The notes beneath the pieces were generated by a model, which had not been told where the DNA came from, did no database searches, and saw nothing but the letters and a program-made list of their open reading frames with translations. Below are positions 1-7,773 of a stretch of DNA of 64,000 bases, piece by piece. The stretch's first letter is position 1, and every line of letters starts with the position of its first letter. Source of the stretch: a virus; the IMG/VR virus record IMGVR_UViG_3300009093_000036, positions 62,001-126,000 of that record. One strand, written 5' to 3'. The translations under genes and the position numbers were made by a program.

Positions 1-427
1 TCGCAGCGCCGAGAACCTGACCCTGATCAGTGGCACTGGGAGGCACGGTCGCGCTGATCGCACCGAACCCAGTGCCGATGAACGTATCGAGGGCGGAGTA
101 GTAGATACGCCACTGCGTGTTGCTCGTGCCGCGCTGGATGAGGATCTGCCGCTTGTTCGCCGGACAGCGCAGAACGATCCATGCGTTGTTCCGATCGAAA
201 CCTCCTGTGCCCGTTCCCGTCCCCGTGATCTGGTTGTTCACGTTGCCAGGCGTCGTAGAGAACGTTCCGCCGGTACCTGTTCCCGAGGCGAAGTGAGTCC
301 AGCCCGCGGTGAGAAGCGTCTGGATGATGTTCCACAGGAACTCGACGACACCGGAGCCCGAAGGCTGCGGGTTCGGAAAGTTGATGGAGCTCGCACTGTC
401 GATGGAGCGTGTCGTGATCTTCGCCAC
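1..427 (-). CDS. Tail-fibre-like structural protein, 3' end outside window
   Basis: The frame is open from a GTG start at 427 to the left edge, so the C-terminus is missing. The start is chosen because an AGGAGG ribosome site lies five bases upstream and no ATG fits. The N-terminal half has the same layout as the next gene upstream (438-1430): a phrase like LLTAGWTHFASGTGTGG, then a Gly/Thr-rich stretch, then WxVLRxP...R-Q-I-L-I-Q-R and W-R-I-Y-Y-S. The two are tandem paralogues. The setting beside tailspike-like genes suggests a virion surface or fibre component. The function is inferred from context only. Confidence 0.7.
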   Translation of the reverse strand, partial: MAKITTRSIDSASSINFPNPQPSGSGVVEFLWNIIQTLLTAGWTHFASGTGTGGTFSTTPGNVNNQITGTGTGTGGFDRNNAWIVLRCPANKRQILIQRGTSNTQWRIYYSALDTFIGTGFGAISATVPPSATDQGQVLGAA

Positions 428-437
428 TTCGTCCTCC

Positions 438-1430
438 TCACGGGCTCGGCGTCGTGCCCTTGGGCCACGGGATGGCGAAACCGTTGTAGTAGACCCATGC
501 GAGGTCGCTCGACGGGTGCTGCACGACGTCCGGGTAGTTACGAGCGATGATCGTCTTCTCGGACAGGTGATGCGAGAGCCCGAAGAAGAGCCCCGGGTTG
601 CCGCTGCCCTGATTCAGGAAGCGCATGTACCTCACAGCGATGATGTCGTCACCACCGTCGTAGTCGTTCGCCCCCATACCTCCGGCGCTGATGCCGCTCG
701 CATCGCTGATCGTGTTGCCGGAGCCGTTGTTGGTCCCGAACCGAGCGCAGATGATGGGGATGAGCGTGCGAGTGCTCAGGGTGGGCGAGTAGAGAAGCTG
801 CATCGTGACCGAGAGCGAAGAGCTCGACCCCGCGGGAGAAGCCGTGCCCTGGAAGGCATGCCAGACGCACGGGTCGATCACACTCCCCAAGCTCGCGTAG
901 CGGCTCTCGTCGGTTCGTGAAGAGAGCGGATCGCAGCAGATGAAGTCAGCGCGAGTGCTCGTGCTCTGGATGGTCCGGATGAGCCAGAAGCCCCACACAC
1001 CGTTGATGGCGGTGTCTTCGACGACGGCATGCGTGTAGATCAACGCGCTGGTGTTGAAGTTGCCCGAGCTGATGATGGTGACCTCATCCGTTGCCGTCGG
1101 ACGAGCGGAGGCTCCTGGAGAGCCACCCGTGAAGCGAGCCGAGTAGCTGTAGTAGAGGCTCCAGACTGACGCCGAGCTCTCGCGCTTGATGATGATCTCG
1201 CGGTTCCCGCTCGGGTCACGTAGACGCACCCAGCGGTTCGTGCCGTCGAGTCCTCCGGTACCCGTGCCACCGGAAACCACAGGCCCAGCCGCGCTGTTCG
1301 AGAACGTTGTGCCGTCCCCTGAGCCCTGCTGCGTCCAGCCCACGGAGAGAAGCGCGGTGACGAGGGTGTACCAAGACACGCCCATGGTGGCCGCCACCTG
1401 ATTCACGAGCGAATGTGTCGAGACCGTCAT
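438..1430 (-). CDS. Putative tail-fibre or virion surface protein, paralogue of the gene at 1-427
   Basis: This 330-residue protein starts at ATG 1430, which overlaps the stop of the upstream gene as TGATG. It is rich in Gly, Ser and Thr and has no signal peptide or membrane segment. Its first 120 residues repeat the layout of the neighbouring downstream gene: LVTALLSVGWTQQGSG, a Gly/Thr run, then WVRLRDPSGNREIIIKRE and VWSLYYS. The C-terminal part includes GANDYDGGDD and RYMRFLN. It sits directly after tailspike-like genes, so a structural role is likely. No catalytic motif is visible. Confidence 0.75.
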   Translation of the reverse strand: MTVSTHSLVNQVAATMGVSWYTLVTALLSVGWTQQGSGDGTTFSNSAAGPVVSGGTGTGGLDGTNRWVRLRDPSGNREIIIKRESSASVWSLYYSYSARFTGGSPGASARPTATDEVTIISSGNFNTSALIYTHAVVEDTAINGVWGFWLIRTIQSTSTRADFICCDPLSSRTDESRYASLGSVIDPCVWHAFQGTASPAGSSSSLSVTMQLLYSPTLSTRTLIPIICARFGTNNGSGNTISDASGISAGGMGANDYDGGDDIIAVRYMRFLNQGSGNPGLFFGLSHHLSEKTIIARNYPDVVQHPSSDLAWVYYNGFAIPWPKGTTPSP

Positions 1431-2026
1431 CAGCTCACCTCGATGCCTGCCCAGTGGATCTTGACGAGATCACCGAGGGTGGCGGCATCCAAAATAGCAC
1501 GGAGCTCGTATACCCGAGCGGTGTTGAAGATGGTGTTGGTGTTGACACCCGGAGACGCCGTCTTGGTGAGACCCTGCTGACGGTCGAGGATGTTCGAGCC
1601 CGCCGAGAAGTTGATGGAGAGCGTCGACCGAAGGACCGGCGTGATGGCGGCTCCACCCACGGGCCCTGTGTCGTAGAGGCGAACACGAGCATCGCCCGAG
1701 GTCGCAGGACTGAAGCGGCCGAACATGTGGAAGACGCTCGTCTGCTTCGTACTGCCGTCGAAGATGAAGCCTCCGATGACGACCTCGACGTTGATGAGCG
1801 AGATGTCCTGATTCAGCGCCCCGACGAAGGTGCCCTTCGCTGCGGTGCCGACATCCGACCACGTCGCCGGGTACGTCGCGCTGTCGCACTTGCGGTAGAG
1901 CAAGCTCGTCGTGTTGTAGTAGATGTCGCCCTGTCGCAGAAGTGGTTCAGCCGCAGCCGTACCGTAGTCCGTGGTGGAGGGCGGCCAGAAGCGGTTCTGC
2001 TGGGCCGGGAGGGACTTGGCCGTCAT
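1430..2026 (-). CDS. Tail-fibre-associated structural protein
   Basis: This 198-residue protein starts at ATG 2026 and overlaps the upstream tailspike gene as ATGA. Residues 30-55 contain LRQGDIYYNTTSLLYRK and W-S-D-V-G, a phrase type (GDIYYNT..LLYR) common in phage fibre and appendage proteins, where a short beta segment describes a displayed tip. The rest is beta-rich, with FDGSTKQTSVFHMF and AITPVLRSTLSINFSAG. It lies between a beta-helix tailspike and two paralogous fibre genes in an apparent late structural operon. The exact position in the virion is unknown. Confidence 0.7.
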   Translation of the reverse strand: MTAKSLPAQQNRFWPPSTTDYGTAAAEPLLRQGDIYYNTTSLLYRKCDSATYPATWSDVGTAAKGTFVGALNQDISLINVEVVIGGFIFDGSTKQTSVFHMFGRFSPATSGDARVRLYDTGPVGGAAITPVLRSTLSINFSAGSNILDRQQGLTKTASPGVNTNTIFNTARVYELRAILDAATLGDLVKIHWAGIEVS

Positions 2027-3861
2027 GCTCCACCACCCGTGTCGTTGATGTTGTTGTCGAACACGGTGTTGGTATCCGTACCGTCTGTGTCGAAGGGGGT
2101 AGTGACACCCTTGAAGGTGCAGAACTGGATGTCGTTCGAGTCGATGGTGCCCAACCCACCGCTCGCAACTAGCACTGCCTTCGAGAAGTTCCTGATGCTC
2201 AGCCCGTGGATCTTGTTCCGATTCAGGTTGCCCCCGGAATCGGTGGCGAAGAGCACTGCCCCCGTGCCGAGCGAGGACATCCCGTCGACGTAGCCACCCC
2301 GCACGCTGCAATCGATGACTCGGTCGGAAGGGTCACCATCGCCGAAAGAGAAGGCAGCTCGACCGAAGGCATCAGTGGCCGTCCACACCACCGTCGGAGA
2401 GATGATCTGCACTCCCTGCGCCTGTCGGTAGAGGAGGAAGCCCGTCTCCAGTGCATCCGTCGGTGCACACTCCACGAAGTAGCCCGGGCCGTAGTCGGAA
2501 GAGAAGCCGATGTCTCCTCCGCGCGTGATGTCGAAGGTGCTGGTACGGCAGCGGATGACGTAGAACGGGTCGAATCCCGAAGTTCCTGTTCCGTAGAAGC
2601 AGGTGAGGACGCCGCTACCCGAAGTGATGAAGCTGGGCGGCCCGTAGATCACGACGTCTTCGAGAATCGCCCCTCCCGCGAACTGAACGACGCTGTGGAT
2701 GTTGCCGAAGTTCACCGAAGCTCCGGTCAGGATCGTCCCCATGTAGATGTCGATGTTCTTGATCCGGCTGACGCTGCTCACATCGACGAACGTGGTTTCA
2801 GAGCCTCCGTTCATGGAGCCTGGGGCGTCGATGAAGATCGTGAGGTTCTCGACGGACCCGCCCTGGATGTTGAAGATCGACATCGACTGGCCGACCCCCG
2901 GGGTCATCCGGGCAGTGAGGGTGCAGCTTGCCTTACTGGCGAAGATCAGGCGGGCATTGTTGATGACGAGCGGCGTGGAAGCACTGTCACTTGCGTTCAA
3001 CGTGTAGTTGCCTGGGCGAACGAAAACGTCACCACCCTGGCCACCGAGAGAAGCGAGTGCGGCGACGATGCCGAGGCAGTTCCCGTTGTCGAGGAAGTCG
3101 CAGTCAGCAGCCGTGTCTCCTTGACCCGAGCAGCCCACCACGACCTTGTTGTACTTCTTGCCGCTGACCTGGACGGGCTTGTAGTTGGTGCCGTCGTACT
3201 TCAGCACTGAGCCCGTCGCCGGCGACGCCGCTGAAGGGTCGATCGCGATGCCGTAGAGCTTGGCGACCCGCGGGTTCGGGTACGTCAGGGCGAGGTCACC
3301 ACCAGCCGGACCGGATGGAGGGCCCGAGGAGCCGATCGAGCTCTCGACAGCCTGCACGATCTCCCACGCCCACTCCGACCAGCCCGCCCAGTTCTGCTCG
3401 GAGACGCCGAGGCCTGAGCGGTTCGGGTAGAGAGCGTTGTCGGTGGCGAGGTCAGCATCGTGGACGCTGAGCTTGTTCGCCTCCGGAGCGGTCTCGACGT
3501 AGACCGGAACACGAAGTTGAGCGTTCAACGTGCGCACCGAGGCGATGCGACGAGACTTCGTGATGACGCCGTTGTCGTTGACGGTGAGCTCGATCAAGAA
3601 CGAGCTCGGGCGCACGATCAGCCCAGCGATGCCGATCGTGACCGTCTGCCCGGTGCTGCTCGACAGCACTGCGGAGGAGCCGCGCTTGTCGATGATCTCC
3701 CACGTGTACGTGACACCAGCTCCCGGAGCCGGACTCGTCGCGTTGAGCGTGATGATCTCGCCGGGGATGAGATCGTGGCGCGAGCGTCCCGCTACCCCTG
3801 CGCCGGGGGTGACCTGGTCGATGCGGAACTGTGCCGGCATGCCGGCAGGATAGCCCGACAC
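2023..3861 (-). CDS. Tailspike or long tail fibre with Ig-like and beta-helix domains
   Basis: This is a 612-residue protein. Residues 30-110 look like an Ig/PKD-type beta domain (GEIITLNATSPAPGAG..YTWEIID). Residues 175-225 hold a fibre linker of the kind GPAGGDLALTYPNPRVAKLYG followed by VLKYDGTNYKPV, typical of phage fibres. Residues 250-600 are Gly/Asp/Asn-rich with repeating I-F/V-I-D rungs and GGDVFVRPGNYTL, suggesting a right-handed beta-helix of the pectate-lyase fold used by depolymerase tailspikes. The first start is GTG 3861. An ATG at 3840 is also possible, and neither has a strong ribosome site. A terminator hairpin precedes it. Enzyme activity cannot be read from the sequence. 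Confidence 0.8.
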   Translation of the reverse strand: MSGYPAGMPAQFRIDQVTPGAGVAGRSRHDLIPGEIITLNATSPAPGAGVTYTWEIIDKRGSSAVLSSSTGQTVTIGIAGLIVRPSSFLIELTVNDNGVITKSRRIASVRTLNAQLRVPVYVETAPEANKLSVHDADLATDNALYPNRSGLGVSEQNWAGWSEWAWEIVQAVESSIGSSGPPSGPAGGDLALTYPNPRVAKLYGIAIDPSAASPATGSVLKYDGTNYKPVQVSGKKYNKVVVGCSGQGDTAADCDFLDNGNCLGIVAALASLGGQGGDVFVRPGNYTLNASDSASTPLVINNARLIFASKASCTLTARMTPGVGQSMSIFNIQGGSVENLTIFIDAPGSMNGGSETTFVDVSSVSRIKNIDIYMGTILTGASVNFGNIHSVVQFAGGAILEDVVIYGPPSFITSGSGVLTCFYGTGTSGFDPFYVIRCRTSTFDITRGGDIGFSSDYGPGYFVECAPTDALETGFLLYRQAQGVQIISPTVVWTATDAFGRAAFSFGDGDPSDRVIDCSVRGGYVDGMSSLGTGAVLFATDSGGNLNRNKIHGLSIRNFSKAVLVASGGLGTIDSNDIQFCTFKGVTTPFDTDGTDTNTVFDNNINDTGGGA

Positions 3862-3873
3862 ACCCCGAAAGAC

Positions 3874-3907
3874 GAAGCCCCCACGTCGCGCCTGACGTGA
3901 GGGCTTC
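3874..3907 (-). terminator. Rho-independent-like terminator
   Basis: An inverted repeat with arms GAAGCCC and GGGCTTC plus an inner CACGTC/GACGTG pair around a 6-base loop lies between the stop at 3945 and the tailspike start. Read on the minus strand it is followed by a weak T-rich tract (TCGTCTTTC). It would separate the tailspike and fibre genes from the upstream operon. Confidence 0.55.
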
Positions 3908-3944
3908 TACCCTAGCGAGCCAAGTGCTCCTGGGGCGTGAGGAT

Positions 3945-4406
3945 TCAGCGTACGCCGGGCAGCGAGCTCAGGTCCAGCGGGATCCGCTCGGTGGCGAAGG
4001 AGAGATCCTGGTTCCACTGCCGAGTCGTGCTGCCGACCAGCCCGTACCAGATCTCTCGAAGCTCGTCCTTCCAGTAGCTGTTGCGATAGAGCCCGAACAC
4101 CGCCGGCTTGGCGTCCTCGGCTCGAACGACACCACCATCGCGACGCCTGATGCTCGCGCCGTAGATCCAGCCGCCTCCGAGAGCGTCGCTCACACGTCGA
4201 AGGTCAGCGGTCACACGAAGACCGAAGCCGGCGTAGGGCAAGACGAACACGGGACCTGGCGAGCTAGGCCAGAGGTCTTCTCGAAGACCATCGAGCGGGA
4301 ACTTGACGGGCCCTTCTCGACGAACGATGCGTCCGCCCGTGAGGGCCGACCAGCCCGAGGGAAGAGCCCTCGGGCTGTACGCGAGCATCGCCTGCTCAGG
4401 GCTCAC
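3945..4406 (-). CDS. Protein of unknown function
   Basis: This 153-residue protein is read from GTG 4406, which overlaps the upstream stop as GTGA. An internal ATG seven codons on is an alternative. It holds a Trp/Tyr-rich segment (GWSALTGG, YAGFGLRV, GGGWIYGASIRRRDGG, FGLYRNSYW) that suggests a small beta-rich fold. No signal peptide or membrane span is seen. It is the last gene before the terminator that precedes the tailspike, so it closes the protease/membrane gene cluster rather than the fibre cluster. I do not recognise the family. Confidence 0.6.
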   Translation of the reverse strand: MSPEQAMLAYSPRALPSGWSALTGGRIVRREGPVKFPLDGLREDLWPSSPGPVFVLPYAGFGLRVTADLRRVSDALGGGWIYGASIRRRDGGVVRAEDAKPAVFGLYRNSYWKDELREIWYGLVGSTTRQWNQDLSFATERIPLDLSSLPGVR

Positions 4407-5113
4407 GTCCGCTCGACCTTGTCGGGCTCGATCACCTGCGCCGGGACGTTGCTGTCGTCGAAGGTGATCTGGACGCGGCCGTCCTCGGCGGTGCCCGTGA
4501 CCTTGCCTTCCTGGCCAGCGACCTTCACGCGCTCGCCGGGGCTGAAGGTCGGGGTGTTGTCGGCGTTCTTCTTCATCATGCGGGGCCTGCCTCTCCACTT
4601 CACGCCCTTGTCGTCTCGTTCGAGGATGACGCCGGCGTGGTCGTGCATCACCTTCGCGATCGCGGCGAAAGCTTCGTCGTCGATCCCTTCATCGTTCGTG
4701 TGAACGGTGTAGAACTTGATGAAGGGCTTGTAGCCCTTGCCCATGAGCGGGATCTGAACCCCGTTCTCGGTGCGCGACCCGTGCTTGAACTCCACGTCGG
4801 GCTTGAGCGTGATCTGCGTGTCGACGTAGATCTTGTGCGGGAAGCCGTACTTCATGTCGGCGAGCTCCATGTGGGGCTTGCCGGTCTTGAACTCGTACGA
4901 CTCGAAGGTGTCGCAGAACGGGATCGTCTTCGCGAGCTCGACGAGATCCTCCGGATGGATACTCCCGCAGTAGCTGCACGTCCTCCACGGGAAGATCCGC
5001 GGGTAGCCGTCCTGGCCGATCTCGTCGGTGGGCGGACGCCACACCACCTCCTCGCTGGGAAGCTTGAAGACGCTGTGCGTGTGATGTGCCGTCGGCTTGT
5101 CAGCCCACTTCAT
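4403..5113 (-). CDS. Unknown protein with C-terminal KOW/SH3-like domain
   Basis: This 236-residue protein starts at ATG 5113 behind GAAGGGGGC. Near residue 45 is a CxxC pair (CSYCG), which may hold a metal with other residues. Residues 190-230 carry FSPGERVKVAGQEGKVTGT, a KOW/SH3-like phrase found in many RNA- or protein-binding barrels. The middle is charged with Lys/Asp-rich strands (KIYVDTQITLKPD). No enzyme motif is visible. It overlaps the small YodC-like gene upstream by 14 bases. The role is unknown. Confidence 0.65.
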   Translation of the reverse strand: MKWADKPTAHHTHSVFKLPSEEVVWRPPTDEIGQDGYPRIFPWRTCSYCGSIHPEDLVELAKTIPFCDTFESYEFKTGKPHMELADMKYGFPHKIYVDTQITLKPDVEFKHGSRTENGVQIPLMGKGYKPFIKFYTVHTNDEGIDDEAFAAIAKVMHDHAGVILERDDKGVKWRGRPRMMKKNADNTPTFSPGERVKVAGQEGKVTGTAEDGRVQITFDDSNVPAQVIEPDKVERT

Positions 5114-5336
5114 GTTCGCCCCCTTCGGTCTTGGGCGGAATGGCGACCAGCATGGCGCTGTGGAAATCCGCACTGCGGAGCTCCCCGTACGCCGCGCCGA
5201 GCGTGAACATGTCCACGCCACCTGGCTTCGTCTCGAACCACGTGCAGGTGATCATGTCGGCCTCGACACGACGAACCGTCATCCGCGGCCCGCCGCTCTT
5301 GAGGATCGCCATGTCACCCTTCGTGAACGTGTTCAT
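5100..5336 (-). CDS. YodC-like (DUF2158) small protein
   Basis: This is a 78-residue protein. The opening F-x-K-G-D-x-x-x-L-K-S-G-G-P-x-M-T-V is the signature of the YodC/DUF2158 family, followed by ITCTWFETK, the usual V-C-x-W-F element. The family is widespread in bacteria and phages, but its biochemical role is not established. The start is ATG 5336, with the codons Met-Asn-Thr typical of starts in this genome. It lies two bases downstream of the papain-like protease stop, so the two are probably co-translated. Confidence 0.7.
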   Translation of the reverse strand: MNTFTKGDMAILKSGGPRMTVRRVEADMITCTWFETKPGGVDMFTLGAAYGELRSADFHSAMLVAIPPKTEGGEHEVG

Positions 5337-5338
5337 GT

Positions 5339-6100
5339 TCACTCCACGGTGCGGACGGTCCAGAAGTCGTCCGCGAGGTTCGGGTTGGTGAGATACCCGT
5401 ACGGGATCGTGAAGTAGCCGGCCTGGCCCCACGCCGAGCCCCACGAGTTGCGGACGATGAAGCGCTCGGTGCTGTCGTCGTAGCCGACACACAGGACGGC
5501 ATGACCGCCCAGCATCTGCTCGCCGACCGCCGGAAGGTTGAGCACGCCGGTCTTGGCGACCTCGGCGCTCTCGAAGCTCTCGTAGACGGAGAAGCCGAAG
5601 ACGAACGGGAAGCCCGCCGCGAGGCAGCTCTTCATCGCGCTGAGGCTGGTGCTGACGATGCGCTTGTATGAGAGCGCCTGATGGAGGGCGGCTTCCTTGT
5701 ACGCCTTCGCCGTGGGCTTCAGCTTGAACTTCGTGATGCGGTACGGCCACGTCGTCTCCGCGCACGCCCCGAGCTTCACGACGCTCTTGATGCCGTCCCG
5801 GATCTGAGCGCCAGCGTCGGAGGCGACCGTGCCCTCCATGCTGCGCTCGTTGTAGTAGATGAAGAGCCGCGACGGTGTGAAGAAGAGCCCGAGGTGCTCC
5901 TTGTGGTCGGCGAACGCGAGGGCCGCCGCGATCGCGTTGCCGGTGCAGCTTCCGAGCTGTCCCTGGTCGTAGACCGGCGGGCACTCGCTGCGGAGGTCGA
6001 CCGCCGGGGGCAGTGCGACCGCGCCGTCGATGAAGTACTGATCCCGGTGATCGGGGACGTCGGGGCGCCAGGTGTACTTGCGATGGATGCTCTTGCTCAC
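5339..6100 (-). CDS. Papain-like C1A cysteine protease
   Basis: This 253-residue protein has all papain-family landmarks. The oxyanion Gln and catalytic Cys lie in YDQGQLGSCTGNAIA (about residues 45-60), the His is in GGHAVLCVGYDD (about 205) and the Asn is in VRNSWGSAWG (about 222). The N-terminus PDHRDQYF followed by VDLRSECPPV matches stand-alone bacterial and phage members that lack a long pro-domain. There is no signal peptide, so it would act in the cytoplasm or in the virion. It is grouped with small membrane proteins near the tail-fibre genes, so virion maturation, lysis or host-protein cleavage are all possible. Confidence 0.9.
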   Translation of the reverse strand: MSKSIHRKYTWRPDVPDHRDQYFIDGAVALPPAVDLRSECPPVYDQGQLGSCTGNAIAAALAFADHKEHLGLFFTPSRLFIYYNERSMEGTVASDAGAQIRDGIKSVVKLGACAETTWPYRITKFKLKPTAKAYKEAALHQALSYKRIVSTSLSAMKSCLAAGFPFVFGFSVYESFESAEVAKTGVLNLPAVGEQMLGGHAVLCVGYDDSTERFIVRNSWGSAWGQAGYFTIPYGYLTNPNLADDFWTVRTVE

Positions 6101-6110
6101 GGGATCCTCC

Positions 6111-6491
6111 TTACAGCCAGCGAAGGGCTGCGTAGTTGATGGCGAGGTGTAGCGCGTTGTCGGCGATGATGAAAAGCCACGTGCTCATCCACGTCGGCTT
6201 CTCTTCATCGTACCCGGTCGCGTTCGTCTTCGCCCACACCGGCCACGCACTCGGAGGGGCCAGGAAGTTCTTCGCGAAGCAGACGTAGCGAGCCACCGCG
6301 AGATGGTCGATCAGAGCGTGCGTCTGCATGATGACGAACCATGCGACGAACGACGGGTGCAGCAGCACGAAGGGCAGCGAGTACGTGACGGCGTGGATGA
6401 ACGCGACCATGTACGACTTGCGTTTGTTCAGCGCCATCCAGTCGCTCTGGAGGATGTAGTCGCCGAACACGTGAGCGAGAAGCTGTTCCAT
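6111..6491 (-). CDS. DUF3307-like integral membrane protein
   Basis: This is a 126-residue protein. The start LLAHVFGDYILQSDWMALNK matches DUF3307 membrane proteins (L-L-A-H-x-x-G-D-x-x-L-Q-x-D-W-M-A-x-x-K), which are common in phages. At least three hydrophobic helices follow (about residues 28-60, 62-80 and 98-118). The start is ATG 6491, overlapping the upstream stop as TGATG. It is next to the papain-like protease, and a role in the host envelope or lysis is possible but unproven. Confidence 0.7.
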   Translation of the reverse strand: MEQLLAHVFGDYILQSDWMALNKRKSYMVAFIHAVTYSLPFVLLHPSFVAWFVIMQTHALIDHLAVARYVCFAKNFLAPPSAWPVWAKTNATGYDEEKPTWMSTWLFIIADNALHLAINYAALRWL

Positions 6492-6793
6492 CAGTCCTTC
6501 GTAGCCTCGTTCATCCGCGCCAGGAAGCTGTCGGCCATCTCGCGCCCGAGAGCACGAGCCTCCTCCACCGCCCCAGCCGGGTTCATCTTGGTGAGCGCCC
6601 CGACCGCAGCACTGGCCGCGACGCACCACGCACCTTCGACACGGACGCCGACGTCCTCGAACTTCGGCATCGGATGCCCGCTGACGGCCTTCCAGTCGAC
6701 GCTGTCGCCGTAGGCTTCATACATCGTCTTGGCGAGCTCACGCCACGACGCACGGAAGTCATCACTGAGCTGCTCTGCTTTCGTCATGTTCAT
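6491..6793 (-). CDS. Small protein of unknown function
   Basis: This 100-residue protein begins Met-Asn-Met-Thr behind AAGGAAC (ATG 6787 is a second choice). It is predicted helical, with a moderately hydrophobic Ala/Val stretch (WCVAASAAVGALTKM) that is too short and polar for a clear membrane span. It overlaps the DUF3307 gene as TGATG, suggesting coupled translation with the membrane protein. The family is not recognised. Confidence 0.6.
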   Translation of the reverse strand: MNMTKAEQLSDDFRASWRELAKTMYEAYGDSVDWKAVSGHPMPKFEDVGVRVEGAWCVAASAAVGALTKMNPAGAVEEARALGREMADSFLARMNEATKD

Positions 6794-6811
6794 GTTCCTT
6801 GGGGCAAAGAA

Positions 6812-7042
6812 TCAGCGAGCCACCGTGGTGGCCCCGAAGAAGGAGATCCCCTTGTCGGAGAGGTCCTTGATGGGCATGTCGATGTGCACGGTGTGCATGC
6901 TCTTGTCGACGTCGTGGATGCGGAACTCCTTCGCCCGCCCGATGACCGAGTAGAGCTTCTTCAGCCACTCGTTCCCCTTGGCGTGATCCTCGAAGACGAT
7001 GTCCTTGGTGACGCGAGGCGTCACGATGCGAAAGGTGATCAT
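6812..7042 (-). CDS. Small protein of unknown function
   Basis: This 76-residue protein is read from ATG 7042, overlapping the upstream membrane-protein stop as ATGA. It has alternating beta-like strands (MITFRIVTPRVTKDIVF, FRIHDV) and one Lys-rich helix. No motif is recognised. Confidence 0.55.
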   Translation of the reverse strand: MITFRIVTPRVTKDIVFEDHAKGNEWLKKLYSVIGRAKEFRIHDVDKSMHTVHIDMPIKDLSDKGISFFGATTVAR

Positions 7043-7341
7043 GAGTCCATGTCCTCTCCCGGGCCACGCCGGCGAGGCGGACCACCGAGAGGACCTCCCG
7101 GACCCATCATTGGGCTCGGGAGATTCCCCATCGTGCGCATGTGCTCGCGGCGCATCGTGATCATGTCCTTGTGTTGCTGCTCCGCGAAGTCGTGCTGCTT
7201 CCGCGCGAACTGAAGCCGCTCGAAGTTGAAGTCGACGGTCCTGCTCTTCACCCTGATGGCGGAGAGGCGCACGTGCATCCACGCACCGACGGCGGCGAGA
7301 AGCACGAGAGCTGAGAGGTAGGCGACGATGTTCAAGTCCAT
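7039..7341 (-). CDS. Single-span membrane protein with Pro/Gly-rich tail
   Basis: This is a 100-residue protein. Residues 3-25 form one hydrophobic helix (VAYLSALVLLAAVGAW). A charged coiled-coil-like region (FERLQFARKQHDFAEQQ) and a disordered Pro/Gly/Arg tail (PGGPLGGPPRRRG) follow. An N-in, single-span topology with a long soluble tail resembles inner-membrane spanins, but there is no partner to support that. It lies between a GroES-like gene and small unknown genes. Confidence 0.6.
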   Translation of the reverse strand: MDLNIVAYLSALVLLAAVGAWMHVRLSAIRVKSRTVDFNFERLQFARKQHDFAEQQHKDMITMRREHMRTMGNLPSPMMGPGGPLGGPPRRRGPGEDMDS

Positions 7342-7368
7342 GGCGGCTCCAGTCCTAGCGTAGCAGGG

Positions 7369-7761
7369 TCAGGCGCCCATCGAGCAGATGCCCGAGACGT
7401 CGTGCTCTTCGTTGCCCGGCCAGACGAAGGAGATGTCCTCCCACTTCAGGACGATGAGGCTCTGGCCGAGCCGCTCCTGGATCTGGAGGTTCGTGTGCCG
7501 CTCCGCGTAGAACCAGAGGAAGGCGCACTTCATCCCCGGCTCCAGACCGAAGAGGGGCATGCGCTGGGGACCATCGCCAGGCTTCACGACTGCGAGCGTA
7601 CCCACCGCCCGGATGATGCCGATCGCGGTGGCGTCCTCCTTCTGACGGTCGATGATGATCTTGGTGTTCTTGTAGGTCTCGGGGAGCTTGACCCGCTCGA
7701 CCAGGATGTTGTTGCCGATGACGCGCACCGTGCGGCCATCGTGGAGCTGGAACGTGTTCAT
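7369..7761 (-). CDS. GroES-like co-chaperonin
   Basis: This is a 130-residue protein. The order of elements fits the Cpn10 barrel: an N-terminal strand GNNILVERVKLPET where GroES has R-P-L-x-D-R-V-x-V, then IIIDRQ (mobile-loop region), A-x-x-G-I-I-R-A-V-G, LEPGMKCAFLWF in place of V-K-x-G-D-x-V-x-F, and a closing LIVLKWEDISFVW for the final I-L-x-E-x-D-I-L-A-I. Phages such as T4 carry a GroES substitute (gp31) that adapts host GroEL to capsid folding. The match is by pattern, so a different small barrel cannot be excluded. Confidence 0.6.
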   Translation of the reverse strand: MNTFQLHDGRTVRVIGNNILVERVKLPETYKNTKIIIDRQKEDATAIGIIRAVGTLAVVKPGDGPQRMPLFGLEPGMKCAFLWFYAERHTNLQIQERLGQSLIVLKWEDISFVWPGNEEHDVSGICSMGA

Positions 7762-7773
7762 GTTGTGTACCCG

